This document shows positions 1 through 5,231 of a stretch of DNA of 5,231 nucleotides, in pieces. The notes below the pieces were generated by a model. That model ran no database searches. It saw only the letters and a program-made list of their open reading frames with translations, and was not told where the DNA came from. This DNA comes from Bacillota bacterium (GTDB taxonomy: Bacteria > Bacillota > Clostridia > Lachnospirales > Lachnospiraceae), in contig JAEWSD010000081.1 in NCBI GenBank assembly GCA_023398615.1, positions 1-5,231 on the forward strand, read 5' to 3'. Each line of letters begins with the position of its first letter. The stretch's first letter is position 1. The position numbers and the translations under genes were made by a program.

Positions 1-68
1 ATAAATCTGATTTGTACATGCACAAAGTGTCTCTCATAAAAATATAAATATTGTAACAGCTTAATTCC

Positions 69-74
69 AAGGAG
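69..74 (+). promoter_or_regulatory. Ribosome binding site of the solute-binding lipoprotein gene
   Basis: AAGGAG lies 7 bases upstream of the ATG at 82. This is near-perfect Shine-Dalgarno spacing and supports that start. The first 68 bases of the window are AT-rich and show no promoter I can defend, so transcription could begin further left, for example in an operon with transporter genes outside the window. Confidence 0.85.
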
Positions 75-81
75 ACATAAA

Positions 82-1077
82 ATGAAGAAGGGGTTAGCAG
101 CACTGGTCGTATTTGTTCTTACCGCAGTGCTTTTATCCGGTTGCAGCAAAAGTGACGGTGACCTGACAAAGGTTCGGTTGAATGAAGTAGCACATTCTAT
201 TTTTTATGCACCTCAGTATGCGGCAATAGAACTGGGATATTTTAAAGATGAAGGCCTTGATGTGAAACTGGTAAACGGCCTGGGAGCCGACAAGACAATG
301 ATAGCGCTTCTTTCCGGAGAGGCCGACATAGGATTTATGGGTTCGGAAGCTTCCATCTATATCTACAAGGAAGGGGAGGAAGATTACGCGGTTAATTTTG
401 CACAGCTGACGCAGCGTGCGGGTAATTTTCTCGTATCCCGTGATGAAAATGAGGAATTTACCTGGGATAACATAAAGGGCAAGACTGTGATCGGCGGAAG
501 GGCCGGCGGTATGCCCCAGATGGTATTCGAGTATATCCTGAAAAAACAGGGGATAGACCCTGCAGCTGATCTCACAATTATTCAAAACATCGATTTCGGG
601 CTTACCTCACAGGCATTTGCCGCAGGAACCGGTGACTATACCGTTGAATTTGAACCGGCGGCAACCGCCCTTGAACTGGAAGGCTCCGGTAAGGTAGTGG
701 CATCGCTTGGAGTGGAAAGCGGCATGGTTCCTTATACCGCTTACTCGGCAAAGAAAAGCTACATGAAGAAGAATCCGGAGATTATCCAGAAATTCACGAA
801 TGCAATCCAGAAAGGCATGGATTATGTGAATTCACATGAACCGGAGGAGATTGCCAAGGTAATCGCGCCGCAGTTCCCGGAAACCGATCTTAAGACGGTT
901 ACCATGATTGTAAAGAGATATTATGATCAGAATACCTGGAAGGATAATGTAATCTTTGAGGAAGACAGCTTTACGCTGCTGCAGAATATTCTGGCGGAAG
1001 CGGGCGTCCTTGACGTAAAGGTTCCTTACGATACGCTTATCACTACGGAATATGCCAGGAAGGCGGCAGGGAAATAA
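82..1077 (+). CDS. ABC transporter substrate-binding lipoprotein, NMT1/SsuA-like
   Basis: This 331-residue protein is an extracytoplasmic solute-binding component of an ABC importer. Residues 1-20 form a lipoprotein signal peptide: a KK start, a hydrophobic core, then lipobox LSG before Cys21, the predicted lipidation and membrane-anchor site. The mature protein resembles the NMT1/THI5/SsuA class (periplasmic-binding type II fold). Supporting motifs are FYAPQYAAIELGYFKDEGLD at residues 41-60, LLSGEADIGFMG at 76-87, the IKGKTVIGGRAGGMPQ segment at 131-146 and a C-terminal helical half. Proteins of this class bind pyrimidine-precursor-like compounds, sulfonates, nitrate or other small molecules, and the ligand cannot be read from sequence. 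Length is normal for the family and the frame is intact. No permease or ATPase gene follows before the hairpin at 1091, so this is either the last gene of an operon starting left of the window or an orphan binding protein. The class assignment is firm; the substrate is unknown. Confidence 0.93.
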   Translation: MKKGLAALVVFVLTAVLLSGCSKSDGDLTKVRLNEVAHSIFYAPQYAAIELGYFKDEGLDVKLVNGLGADKTMIALLSGEADIGFMGSEASIYIYKEGEEDYAVNFAQLTQRAGNFLVSRDENEEFTWDNIKGKTVIGGRAGGMPQMVFEYILKKQGIDPAADLTIIQNIDFGLTSQAFAAGTGDYTVEFEPAATALELEGSGKVVASLGVESGMVPYTAYSAKKSYMKKNPEIIQKFTNAIQKGMDYVNSHEPEEIAKVIAPQFPETDLKTVTMIVKRYYDQNTWKDNVIFEEDSFTLLQNILAEAGVLDVKVPYDTLITTEYARKAAGK

Positions 1078-1090
1078 TATGCAAATTGAA

Positions 1091-1122
1091 AAGGTACTCA
1101 TCTTCTAAATGATGGGTACCTT
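1091..1122 (+). terminator. Intrinsic terminator between convergent genes
   Basis: A 12-bp stem (AAGGTACTCATC with GATGGGTACCTT) encloses an 8-base loop, 13 bases after the stop of the lipoprotein gene. Bases 1098 and 1115 form a U-G wobble in plus-strand RNA but an A-C mismatch in minus-strand RNA, so the hairpin is slightly better for the plus-strand gene. The downstream tract is U-rich but interrupted on the plus side, and only TTTTC-like on the minus side. The same hairpin sits 13 bases beyond the stop of the minus-strand gene at 1136, so it may serve both genes. The strong stem and the position make the call; the weak U-tract lowers it. Confidence 0.72.
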
Positions 1123-1135
1123 CCATATATTATTC

Positions 1136-1450
1136 TTATTCTTCATTTGGTGCAGCTTCATTTGCTTGGGCATCAGCCGGTTTGTCCTCTTTATCGAAAG
1201 AACAGTCACAGGTATCCGGTTCATTGTCATCAAAATCATCGTCGTCGAAATCATCTTCGAAATCTTCCAGGTAATCCGGAGTAAAGTATCTGTAAACCGC
1301 GTAAGCAATGGCAGCTACCGCGGCAATTGCACCGATCACCGCCAGGACGGTAAGAATGGTGTTTGTCCTCTTTTTCTGTTCATATTCCTTCTTATGAAGC
1401 AGCTCACCGAGTTTTGCCGCATTCCATAATTCTTCCAATTTATTATTCAT
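1136..1450 (-). CDS. Small single-pass membrane protein with acidic tail, function unknown
   Basis: This 104-residue protein has three visible parts. Residues 1-29 are a charged, probably helical N-terminus rich in Lys and Glu. Residues 31-54 are a hydrophobic, Ala-rich membrane segment ending in aromatic residues (YAVYRYF). Residues 59-77 are a very acidic run of Asp, Glu and Phe. A CDC motif follows at 81-83, then a polar Glu/Ala/Pro-rich end. The KKR cluster just before the membrane segment suggests that the N-terminus stays in the cytoplasm and the acidic tail lies outside, by the positive-inside rule. The start is well supported by AAAGGACG at 1458-1465, 7 bases upstream of the ATG. The gene follows pcrA on the same strand after a 122-base gap and has its own candidate promoter near 1494. 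I do not recognise a named family. The good ribosome site and the coherent protein layout argue that it is real. Confidence 0.85.
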   Translation of the reverse strand: MNNKLEELWNAAKLGELLHKKEYEQKKRTNTILTVLAVIGAIAAVAAIAYAVYRYFTPDYLEDFEDDFDDDDFDDNEPDTCDCSFDKEDKPADAQANEAAPNEE

Positions 1451-1457
1451 AGATGCA

Positions 1458-1465
1458 CGTCCTTT
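1458..1465 (-). promoter_or_regulatory. Ribosome binding site of the acidic membrane protein gene
   Basis: On the minus strand AAAGGACG stands 7 bases before the ATG at 1450. This is a normal Shine-Dalgarno element and it fixes the start. Confidence 0.8.
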
Positions 1466-1493
1466 CGTAAGTAATTAAAATCATCTCTACCCT

Positions 1494-1522
1494 AGTATAC
1501 CACGAATTGATACTTTTTACTA
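1494..1522 (-). promoter_or_regulatory. Candidate sigma-A promoter for the acidic membrane protein gene
   Basis: On the minus strand a -10 element TATACT (plus-strand 1494-1499) matches consensus at five of six bases. A poor -35 element, TAGTAA, sits 17 bases upstream. Transcription would begin near 1487 and give a leader of about 36 bases. The -10 is good and the -35 weak, so the promoter is likely but not certain. Read-through from pcrA is the alternative, because no clear terminator follows pcrA. Confidence 0.5.
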
Positions 1523-1572
1523 TAGCTATTCTGGAAAATGCATGAAAATTAAGCGATTCGTATAAACAAAGA

Positions 1573-3942
1573 TTATATTTTTTTTAATTTTGCAAAGGAT
1601 GCAAGCATTTTCTTTATACCGTAATCCGTAAAATCAACCGTCACCTCATAATCCTTACCGCCGGCATTGATATTTGTTACGATGCCGACTCCAAATTTAA
1701 TGTGCTGTACGGTATCGCCGATTCCATAATCGATCCGTCCCAGATTGCTCCCCTCGAACTGCTTCACGGCAGCGTTGTAAGGTTTCTGGAAAACCGTATC
1801 GTTTAATTTGCCGGAGGAGGTACCGTGTCCTGAAGCCTGTGGATTGCTATAAGTCTCTGAACGTGATGCGCCGCGTTTTTTATCAGCAGGCATAACCCCG
1901 GCGGGCCGGAGCCTGCCGTCCGCGCCGTCGGACAGGCTTGTAAAGGAATAGCTTTTTAACGGATTCGCACGGAACGGATTGCGTTCCATAGTAAGCAGGT
2001 AACGCGGAATCTCATTTATGAAACGGGAAGGGCGGTTGTACTGTGACTCGCCGTGCATCATACGTATGGAAGCCGCGCTTAAAGCCAGACGCTTCATGGC
2101 CCTGGTTATCCCCACATAGCACAATCTGCGTTCTTCCTCAATCTCGGTAACCGGATCATCCGCATTGATGGACATATAACTCGGAAAGAGGCCTTCCTCC
2201 ATACCGCAAAGGTAGACATACGGGAATTCCAGACCTTTCGCACTGTGCAGGGTCATAAGTACGACGACGTCATTATCCTCATTCAGACTGTCGATATCCG
2301 CAACTAACGCTACTTCTTCCAGGAATCCGCTCAGCGTCGGCTGTTCCGTCGCATTCTCTTCGTATGCCGCCAGCTTGCTCTTTAATTCTCCGATATTTTC
2401 AATTCGGTCCTCCGCGTCCTCCGGACTTTGAGCCTCCAGCTCATCAATATATCCGGTGGCCTCCAGAAGCTCGTCCATTAAATCCATCAGCGAATATTCC
2501 GGAGAAGATAACCTGGATTTCAGGCTTTCGATCAAGCCCACAAAGGGAGATATCTTTGCGGCTGCACGGCCGAGGGAAGGAATAAACTCCGCCCGTTTCA
2601 GCGCTTCATAAAAGCTGATTGCGCTGCGGTTAGCAAAATCATCTATTTTATCGATAGAGGTAAGGCCGATACCGCGCTTCGGAATATTTATGATCCGCTT
2701 TACCGCGATGTTGTCCAGTCCGTTATCTATTGTTTTCAGATAGGCGAGGAGATCCTTTATCTCTTTTCTGGCATAGAAGTTGATGCTTCCGATCACCTTA
2801 TATGGTATGTTTCTGAAGATCAGCTTTTCTTCCAGGATACGGGACTGCGCATTCGTCCGGTACAATACGGCAAAATCCTTATATGCCGCTTCCCCGGAGG
2901 AAACATGTTGTGCAATCTCGGAAGCGACACTTTCCGCTTCCTCATAATCACGATCAAACTGCGTGAAGCGCACGGGCTCCCCTTCCGAATTGTCCGTCCA
3001 CAGGTGCTTATCCTTTCTGCCGGTGTTATTGCATATTACCTCGTTGGCAGCCTCCAGGATACGCTTGGTGGAACGATAGTTCTGTTCCAGTTTGATGACC
3101 AAGGCATGGGGGTATTCCTTCTCGAAATTCAGTATATTATAAATATTCGCACCGCGGAATTTATATATGGACTGGTCGTCATCGCCTACTACGCAGAGGT
3201 TATGTTCCTTCTTTCCCTCTTCATTTACCCCGTCCGCCATAAGGCTGATCAGCTTAAACTGGGCGGTATTGGTATCCTGATACTCGTCCACCATAATGTA
3301 GCGGAAACGGTTTTGATAATAGGCCAGAGCTTCCCTGCTTGCCTGGAAGAGTTCCACCGTTTTAAATATTAAGTCGTCGAAATCCAGAGCATTATTACTG
3401 TGAAGACGCTTCTGGTATTCCTTGTATACGGCGGCAAATTTTGTCTTCACAAAATCGCCGACAGCGTTCAGCTCATATTCCTCCGGGGTGATTAATTCGT
3501 CCTTGGCGGAGGATATCACGGAGAGCAGGGTCCTCTCCTTATAGTTCTTGGTATCTATATTAAGAAACTTGCAGACCTCGCGCATCAGGGTCTTCTGATC
3601 GTCCGTATCGTATATCGTGAAGCTCCGGTCATAGCCGATCAGATCAATCCACCGGCGAAGAATTCTGACACAGGTTGAATGAAAGGTACTTACCCAGATA
3701 TTTTCGGAACCGTACCCGACAATCCTGTCAACACGCTCACGCATTTCATTGGCAGCCTTATTTGTAAAGGTCAGCGCCAGTATATTCCACGGGTTTACAT
3801 CCCTGTGCTCCATTAAGTATGCGATCCGATGAGTAAGTACTCTGGTCTTGCCCGAACCGGCACCTGCAAGTATCAGCAGCGGTCCCTTATCGTGCTCCAC
3901 CGCTTTTCGCTGTTCCGGATTAAGTGTATCATATATGCTCAT
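1573..3942 (-). CDS. pcrA: ATP-dependent DNA helicase PcrA (UvrD/Rep family)
   Basis: This is a superfamily 1A 3'-5' DNA helicase, essential in many Gram-positives, used in nucleotide excision repair, plasmid rolling-circle replication and clearing of transcription or recombination intermediates. With the upstream GTG counted as residue 1, the motifs are complete: Q motif LNPEQRKAV (11-19), Walker A GAGSGKT (31-37), Ia LTFTNKAANEM (61-71), Walker B VDEYQDT (222-228), III GDDDQSIYKFRGA (257-269), IV LEQNYRST (289-296), V TLHSAKGLEFPYVYL (568-582) and VI ERRLCYVGITRA (608-619). A low-complexity linker (about 655-735) leads to the C-terminal Tudor-like domain (742-793), with GDTVQHIKFGVGIV and the final VDFTDYGIKKMLASFAKLKK. 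In PcrA/UvrD this domain contacts RNA polymerase. I place the start at the ATG at 3942 (789 residues). AGGTGG lies 8 bases before it, while the in-frame GTG at 3954 overlaps that site and has no site of its own. The length is slightly above the usual 720-750, explained by the linker. No defect is seen. Confidence 0.97.
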   Translation of the reverse strand: MSIYDTLNPEQRKAVEHDKGPLLILAGAGSGKTRVLTHRIAYLMEHRDVNPWNILALTFTNKAANEMRERVDRIVGYGSENIWVSTFHSTCVRILRRWIDLIGYDRSFTIYDTDDQKTLMREVCKFLNIDTKNYKERTLLSVISSAKDELITPEEYELNAVGDFVKTKFAAVYKEYQKRLHSNNALDFDDLIFKTVELFQASREALAYYQNRFRYIMVDEYQDTNTAQFKLISLMADGVNEEGKKEHNLCVVGDDDQSIYKFRGANIYNILNFEKEYPHALVIKLEQNYRSTKRILEAANEVICNNTGRKDKHLWTDNSEGEPVRFTQFDRDYEEAESVASEIAQHVSSGEAAYKDFAVLYRTNAQSRILEEKLIFRNIPYKVIGSINFYARKEIKDLLAYLKTIDNGLDNIAVKRIINIPKRGIGLTSIDKIDDFANRSAISFYEALKRAEFIPSLGRAAAKISPFVGLIESLKSRLSSPEYSLMDLMDELLEATGYIDELEAQSPEDAEDRIENIGELKSKLAAYEENATEQPTLSGFLEEVALVADIDSLNEDNDVVVLMTLHSAKGLEFPYVYLCGMEEGLFPSYMSINADDPVTEIEEERRLCYVGITRAMKRLALSAASIRMMHGESQYNRPSRFINEIPRYLLTMERNPFRANPLKSYSFTSLSDGADGRLRPAGVMPADKKRGASRSETYSNPQASGHGTSSGKLNDTVFQKPYNAAVKQFEGSNLGRIDYGIGDTVQHIKFGVGIVTNINAGGKDYEVTVDFTDYGIKKMLASFAKLKKI

Positions 3943-3950
3943 TTGCTTTA

Positions 3951-3956
3951 CCACCT
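3951..3956 (-). promoter_or_regulatory. Ribosome binding site that decides the pcrA start
   Basis: On the minus strand AGGTGG stands 8 bases before the ATG at 3942. It overlaps the in-frame GTG at 3952-3954, so the longer reading frame from that GTG is unlikely to be the true start. The bases upstream of the GTG (TTACATACGTCAG) contain no purine-rich site. Confidence 0.75.
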
Positions 3957-4051
3957 GACGTATGTAATGTATTAAATATTTAACTGTATATTAGTAGGAA
4001 AAATTATTCTGCCTTAACTCGTTCCGCATCCTGCTCCAGAATATATGTTTC

Positions 4052-4080
4052 ATTATAGCATGAATGACAGGTCTGTTCAA
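4052..4080 (-). promoter_or_regulatory. Extended -10 promoter of pcrA
   Basis: On the minus strand, -35 TTGAAC (plus-strand 4075-4080) and -10 TATAAT (4052-4057) are 17 bases apart, and TGC directly before the -10 forms an extended -10 element. This is a strong vegetative sigma-A pattern. Initiation would fall near 4045 and leave a leader of about 100 bases before the pcrA ATG. The promoter lies after the stop of the DUF6774-like gene, so pcrA can be transcribed independently of it. Confidence 0.75.
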
Positions 4081-4158
4081 CCGTTACCCGAGCGAAACCT
4101 GACATGGTCCAGGAGGAATAAAAGTTCCGGGCGCAAAAGCGCGGTGTTAAAAAATCCA

Positions 4159-4425
4159 TCAGTAATCGCCGCAGTCCGGGCGCCTGTGCGCGTCGCACGG
4201 AGGTGGGCAGGAGGGAGGATACGGATGATTGCAGTCCTTGCTATCCGCATCATTATTGGCATCTGCATTTGCTTCCAGGCACTGTCTGCGGGCGGCGATT
4301 GTTGCCAGCGTATCGCCAAGCTGTGTAAATATGGCTGCTGTCAGTGATAGCTCATCAATGGTTTTGTCTTTTGCGATAGCGATGGAAAGAGCAGTGATAA
4401 AGGTCACTAATTCTTCTCCTGTCAT
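4159..4425 (-). CDS. Small Cys/Pro-tailed protein, probable DUF6774 family
   Basis: This 88-residue protein starts at the ATG at 4425. Residues 1-48 form a compact helical, mostly neutral domain (MTGEELVTFITALSIAIAKD, then DELSLTAAIFTQLGDTLATI). It resembles the short clostridial family annotated as DUF6774; this is recalled from memory, not searched. Residues 49-88 are quite different, with a short Ala/Asn/Asp linker and a tail rich in Pro, Cys, His and Asp. The five cysteines are at 49, 65, 73, 77 and 85, and histidines are at 67 and 80. There is no signal peptide. The start is supported by AAAGGCGG just upstream and by a strong promoter whose predicted start point (about 4453) lies inside the 28-codon in-frame extension that would begin at 4509, ruling that extension out. 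The gene precedes pcrA on the same strand with a 216-base gap. Function is unknown; the tail could bind metal or form disulfides, which is inference only. Confidence 0.82.
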   Translation of the reverse strand: MTGEELVTFITALSIAIAKDKTIDELSLTAAIFTQLGDTLATIAARRQCLEANADANNDADSKDCNHPYPPSCPPPCDAHRRPDCGDY

Positions 4426-4429
4426 AGTG

Positions 4430-4437
4430 CCGCCTTT
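4430..4437 (-). promoter_or_regulatory. Ribosome binding site of the DUF6774-like gene
   Basis: On the minus strand AAAGGCGG precedes the ATG at 4425 by 4 bases, or by about 8 from the AAAGG core. It supports this start over the upstream ATG at 4509, which lacks a comparable site. Confidence 0.72.
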
Positions 4438-4459
4438 CAGATTATCAAAGAATAAAACT

Positions 4460-4488
4460 ATTATATCAGTATATGTGTTATACGGCAA
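4460..4488 (-). promoter_or_regulatory. Extended -10 promoter of the DUF6774-like gene
   Basis: On the minus strand, TTGCCG (plus-strand 4483-4488) and a perfect TATAAT (4460-4465) are separated by 17 bases, with TGA directly upstream of the -10 giving an extended element. Transcription would begin near 4453, about 28 bases before the ATG. The inverted repeat at 4509-4543 begins 20 bases upstream of the -35, a possible position for an activator or other DNA-binding protein. Confidence 0.75.
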
Positions 4489-4508
4489 ATCGTGAAGGAA
4501 GGTCTCCA

Positions 4509-4543
4509 TATACCCGAAGCCCGGTATGGCTTTTACGGGTATA
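4509..4543. repeat. Bulged 13-bp inverted repeat in the divergent promoter region
   Basis: TATACCCG (4509-4516) pairs perfectly with CGGGTATA (4536-4543). Directly inside, AAGCC (4517-4521) pairs with GGCTT (4528-4532), leaving a 6-base loop CGGTAT and a 3-base bulge TTA. It is not followed by a T-run on either strand, so it does not look like an intrinsic terminator. It lies upstream of both flanking promoters, so neither predicted transcript includes it. It may be a protein-binding site or part of an unannotated RNA. Confidence 0.65.
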
Positions 4544-4627
4544 CACGGTAAAATTATGTGATCTTACAACATAGCTTTCACTGCGCTGCACTCACAAAAA
4601 ACGCCTCGCGATATCATAGGCTGAACT

Positions 4628-4642
4628 GTTACGTTATGTAAC
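4628..4642. promoter_or_regulatory. Small dyad GTTAC-N5-GTAAC, possible operator
   Basis: A perfect 5-bp inverted repeat with a 5-base centre (GTTAT) lies 20 bases upstream of the TTTACA -35 of the DUF1836 gene and just before a second TATAAT at 4645-4650. Its size and placement suit a dimeric regulator, possibly the DUF1836 protein itself, but such a short dyad can occur by chance. Confidence 0.3.
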
Positions 4643-4661
4643 CCTATAATATAAAATACTG

Positions 4662-4690
4662 TTTACATCCGGAATTAAATACCTTATAAT
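4662..4690 (+). promoter_or_regulatory. Near-consensus sigma-A promoter of the DUF1836 gene
   Basis: TTTACA (4662-4667) and TATAAT (4685-4690) are 17 bases apart, differing from consensus at one base only. Initiation near 4697 would leave a leader of about 14 bases that barely contains the ribosome site at 4699-4704. A second TATAAT at 4645-4650 has only a poor -35 match and could provide an alternative, longer transcript. Confidence 0.78.
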
Positions 4691-4698
4691 GGACATGT

Positions 4699-4704
4699 GA
4701 GGTG
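4699..4704 (+). promoter_or_regulatory. Ribosome binding site of the DUF1836 gene
   Basis: GAGGTG lies 6 bases before the ATG at 4711. The purine-rich match and spacing support that start; the nearby upstream ATG at 4694 is followed at once by TGA and is out of frame. Confidence 0.78.
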
Positions 4705-4710
4705 ATTGTC

Positions 4711-5231
4711 ATGGATGAAGGTAATAAGGAGTTTCTCGAAAATATAATGAATAAATTAAAACAGCTGGATTATATCGATCCGGATGATATTCCTAATATA
4801 GATTTGTATATGGATCAGGTTACCACCTTCATGGACGAGCATTTAAAGTCTTCCAAACGTTTTACGGAAGACAAGTTACTTACCAAGACCATGATCAATA
4901 ACTATACCAAGAATAATTTACTGCCTTCTCCAAATAAAAAGAAGTACTCGAAAGAGCATATACTGCTGCTTATTTTCATTTATTATTTTAAGAATATACT
5001 ATCTATCAGTGACATTCAGCACATATTCAATCCTCTGACCGAAAAATACTACGGCGGCAGCTCCGACATGGGTCTGGAAGCTATCTACAAGGAAGTGTTC
5101 AGCTACGAAAGGGAACAGATGGATGTGCTTCTTAAGGACGTAATTAGGAAATATGATAAATCCAAGGAGACCTTCCCCGGGATAAAGGAGCAGGAGGAAA
5201 GGAAATTCCTGAATACCTTTGCTTTCATCTG
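4711..5231 (+). CDS. DUF1836 putative DNA-binding regulator, 3' end cut by window
   Basis: The reading frame is open from the ATG at 4711 to the window edge, giving 173 residues with no stop. Residues 27-115 match what I know of the DUF1836 family: IPNIDLYMDQVTTFMDEHL (27-45), a turn and helix around LLTKTMINNYTKNNLLP (56-72), then KKKYSKEHILLLIFIYYFKN (76-95) and the LSISDIQHIFNPL segment (97-109). The TKTMINNYTKNNLLP part resembles the recognition region of MerR-like winged helices, and the family is usually treated as putative transcription regulators. The remaining visible part (116-173) is charged and helical. There is no signal peptide, so it should be cytoplasmic. It is transcribed divergently from the DUF6774-like gene and has its own promoter. 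Targets and ligand are unknown. Family membership is confident; regulatory function is inferred from the fold-like motif. Confidence 0.9.
   Translation, partial: MDEGNKEFLENIMNKLKQLDYIDPDDIPNIDLYMDQVTTFMDEHLKSSKRFTEDKLLTKTMINNYTKNNLLPSPNKKKYSKEHILLLIFIYYFKNILSISDIQHIFNPLTEKYYGGSSDMGLEAIYKEVFSYEREQMDVLLKDVIRKYDKSKETFPGIKEQEERKFLNTFAFI

Noticed and set aside
1..81. Possible promoter upstream of the lipoprotein gene (AT-rich with TATAAA-like words)
   Set aside because: No -35/-10 pair with acceptable spacing and match was found, and upstream sequence is missing.
133..585. Minus-strand open frame of 150 codons within the lipoprotein gene
   Set aside because: It is antisense to a well-supported gene and shows no start signal or recognisable domain.
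1109..1429. Plus-strand 106-codon hydrophobic open frame opposite the acidic membrane protein
   Set aside because: It starts inside the terminator hairpin and is a shadow of the minus-strand gene, whose acidic codons read as Ile/Val/Phe on the other strand. It has no ribosome site.
2905..3372. Plus-strand 155-codon open frame inside pcrA
   Set aside because: It is antisense to the helicase core motifs, has no ribosome site and is explained by codon bias of the real gene.
4130..4154. GCGC-AAAA-GCGC hairpin followed by an A-run, considered as a terminator for the DUF6774-like gene
   Set aside because: The stem is only 4 bp. The A-run reads as a T-run on the minus strand but then precedes the hairpin, which is the wrong order for that gene, and no plus-strand gene ends here.
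4004..4198. Minus-strand 64-codon open frame between the DUF6774-like gene and pcrA
   Set aside because: It overlaps the end of the DUF6774-like gene in another frame, covers the pcrA promoter, has no ribosome site and gives a composition unlike a folded protein.
4426..4509. 28-residue N-terminal extension of the DUF6774-like protein from the ATG at 4509
   Set aside because: The extended -10 promoter at 4460-4488 lies inside it, and the ribosome site AAAGGCGG points to the ATG at 4425.
4595..4615. GCCT/AGGC pair next to a T6 run on the minus strand, considered as a terminator or end of a small RNA
   Set aside because: The stem is only 4 bp with an 11-base loop, and no minus-strand gene ends there within the window.
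1..5231. Mobile elements, CRISPR repeats, tRNA or rRNA genes, defence or toxin-antitoxin systems
   Set aside because: No transposase, terminal repeats, regularly spaced repeats, structured RNA genes or recognisable defence domains were seen on either strand.

Overview
The window looks like chromosomal DNA from a Gram-positive clostridial bacterium, most probably Lachnospiraceae or a close relative. The reasons are strong AGGAGG-like ribosome binding sites, sigma-A type promoters with extended -10 elements, a typical clostridial PcrA helicase, a lipobox lipoprotein, and two small-protein families (DUF1836 and a probable DUF6774) that I know mainly from Firmicutes. The assignment rests on gene content and style, not on a database search. 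I see no phage, transposon, CRISPR, tRNA or rRNA sequence.

Layout. Positions 82-1077 (+) encode a complete solute-binding lipoprotein of the NMT1/SsuA class of ABC importers; no permease or ATPase gene follows, so any partners lie to the left of the window or elsewhere. A hairpin at 1091-1122 separates it from three genes on the minus strand. In transcription order these are a small Cys/Pro-tailed probable DUF6774 protein (4425-4159), the UvrD-family helicase PcrA (3942-1573), and a 104-residue single-pass membrane protein with an acidic tail (1450-1136). Each has its own recognisable promoter, so they look like adjacent single units more than a tight operon, although no strong terminator separates them. 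At the right end, a DUF1836 putative regulator (4711 onward, +) is cut by the window edge.

The 285-base divergent region between the DUF6774-like gene and the DUF1836 gene is the most structured non-coding part. It holds an extended -10 promoter on the minus strand, a near-consensus promoter on the plus strand, a bulged 13-bp inverted repeat (4509-4543) and a small GTTAC-N5-GTAAC dyad (4628-4642).

PcrA is a housekeeping DNA repair and transcription-conflict helicase, and the lipoprotein is an uptake component. The three small or regulatory genes are of unknown function, and nothing in the sequence ties them into one pathway. I found no convincing new multi-gene system. The items most worth a second look are the Cys/Pro-tailed small protein, the acidic membrane protein beside pcrA, and the two dyads in the divergent promoter region.
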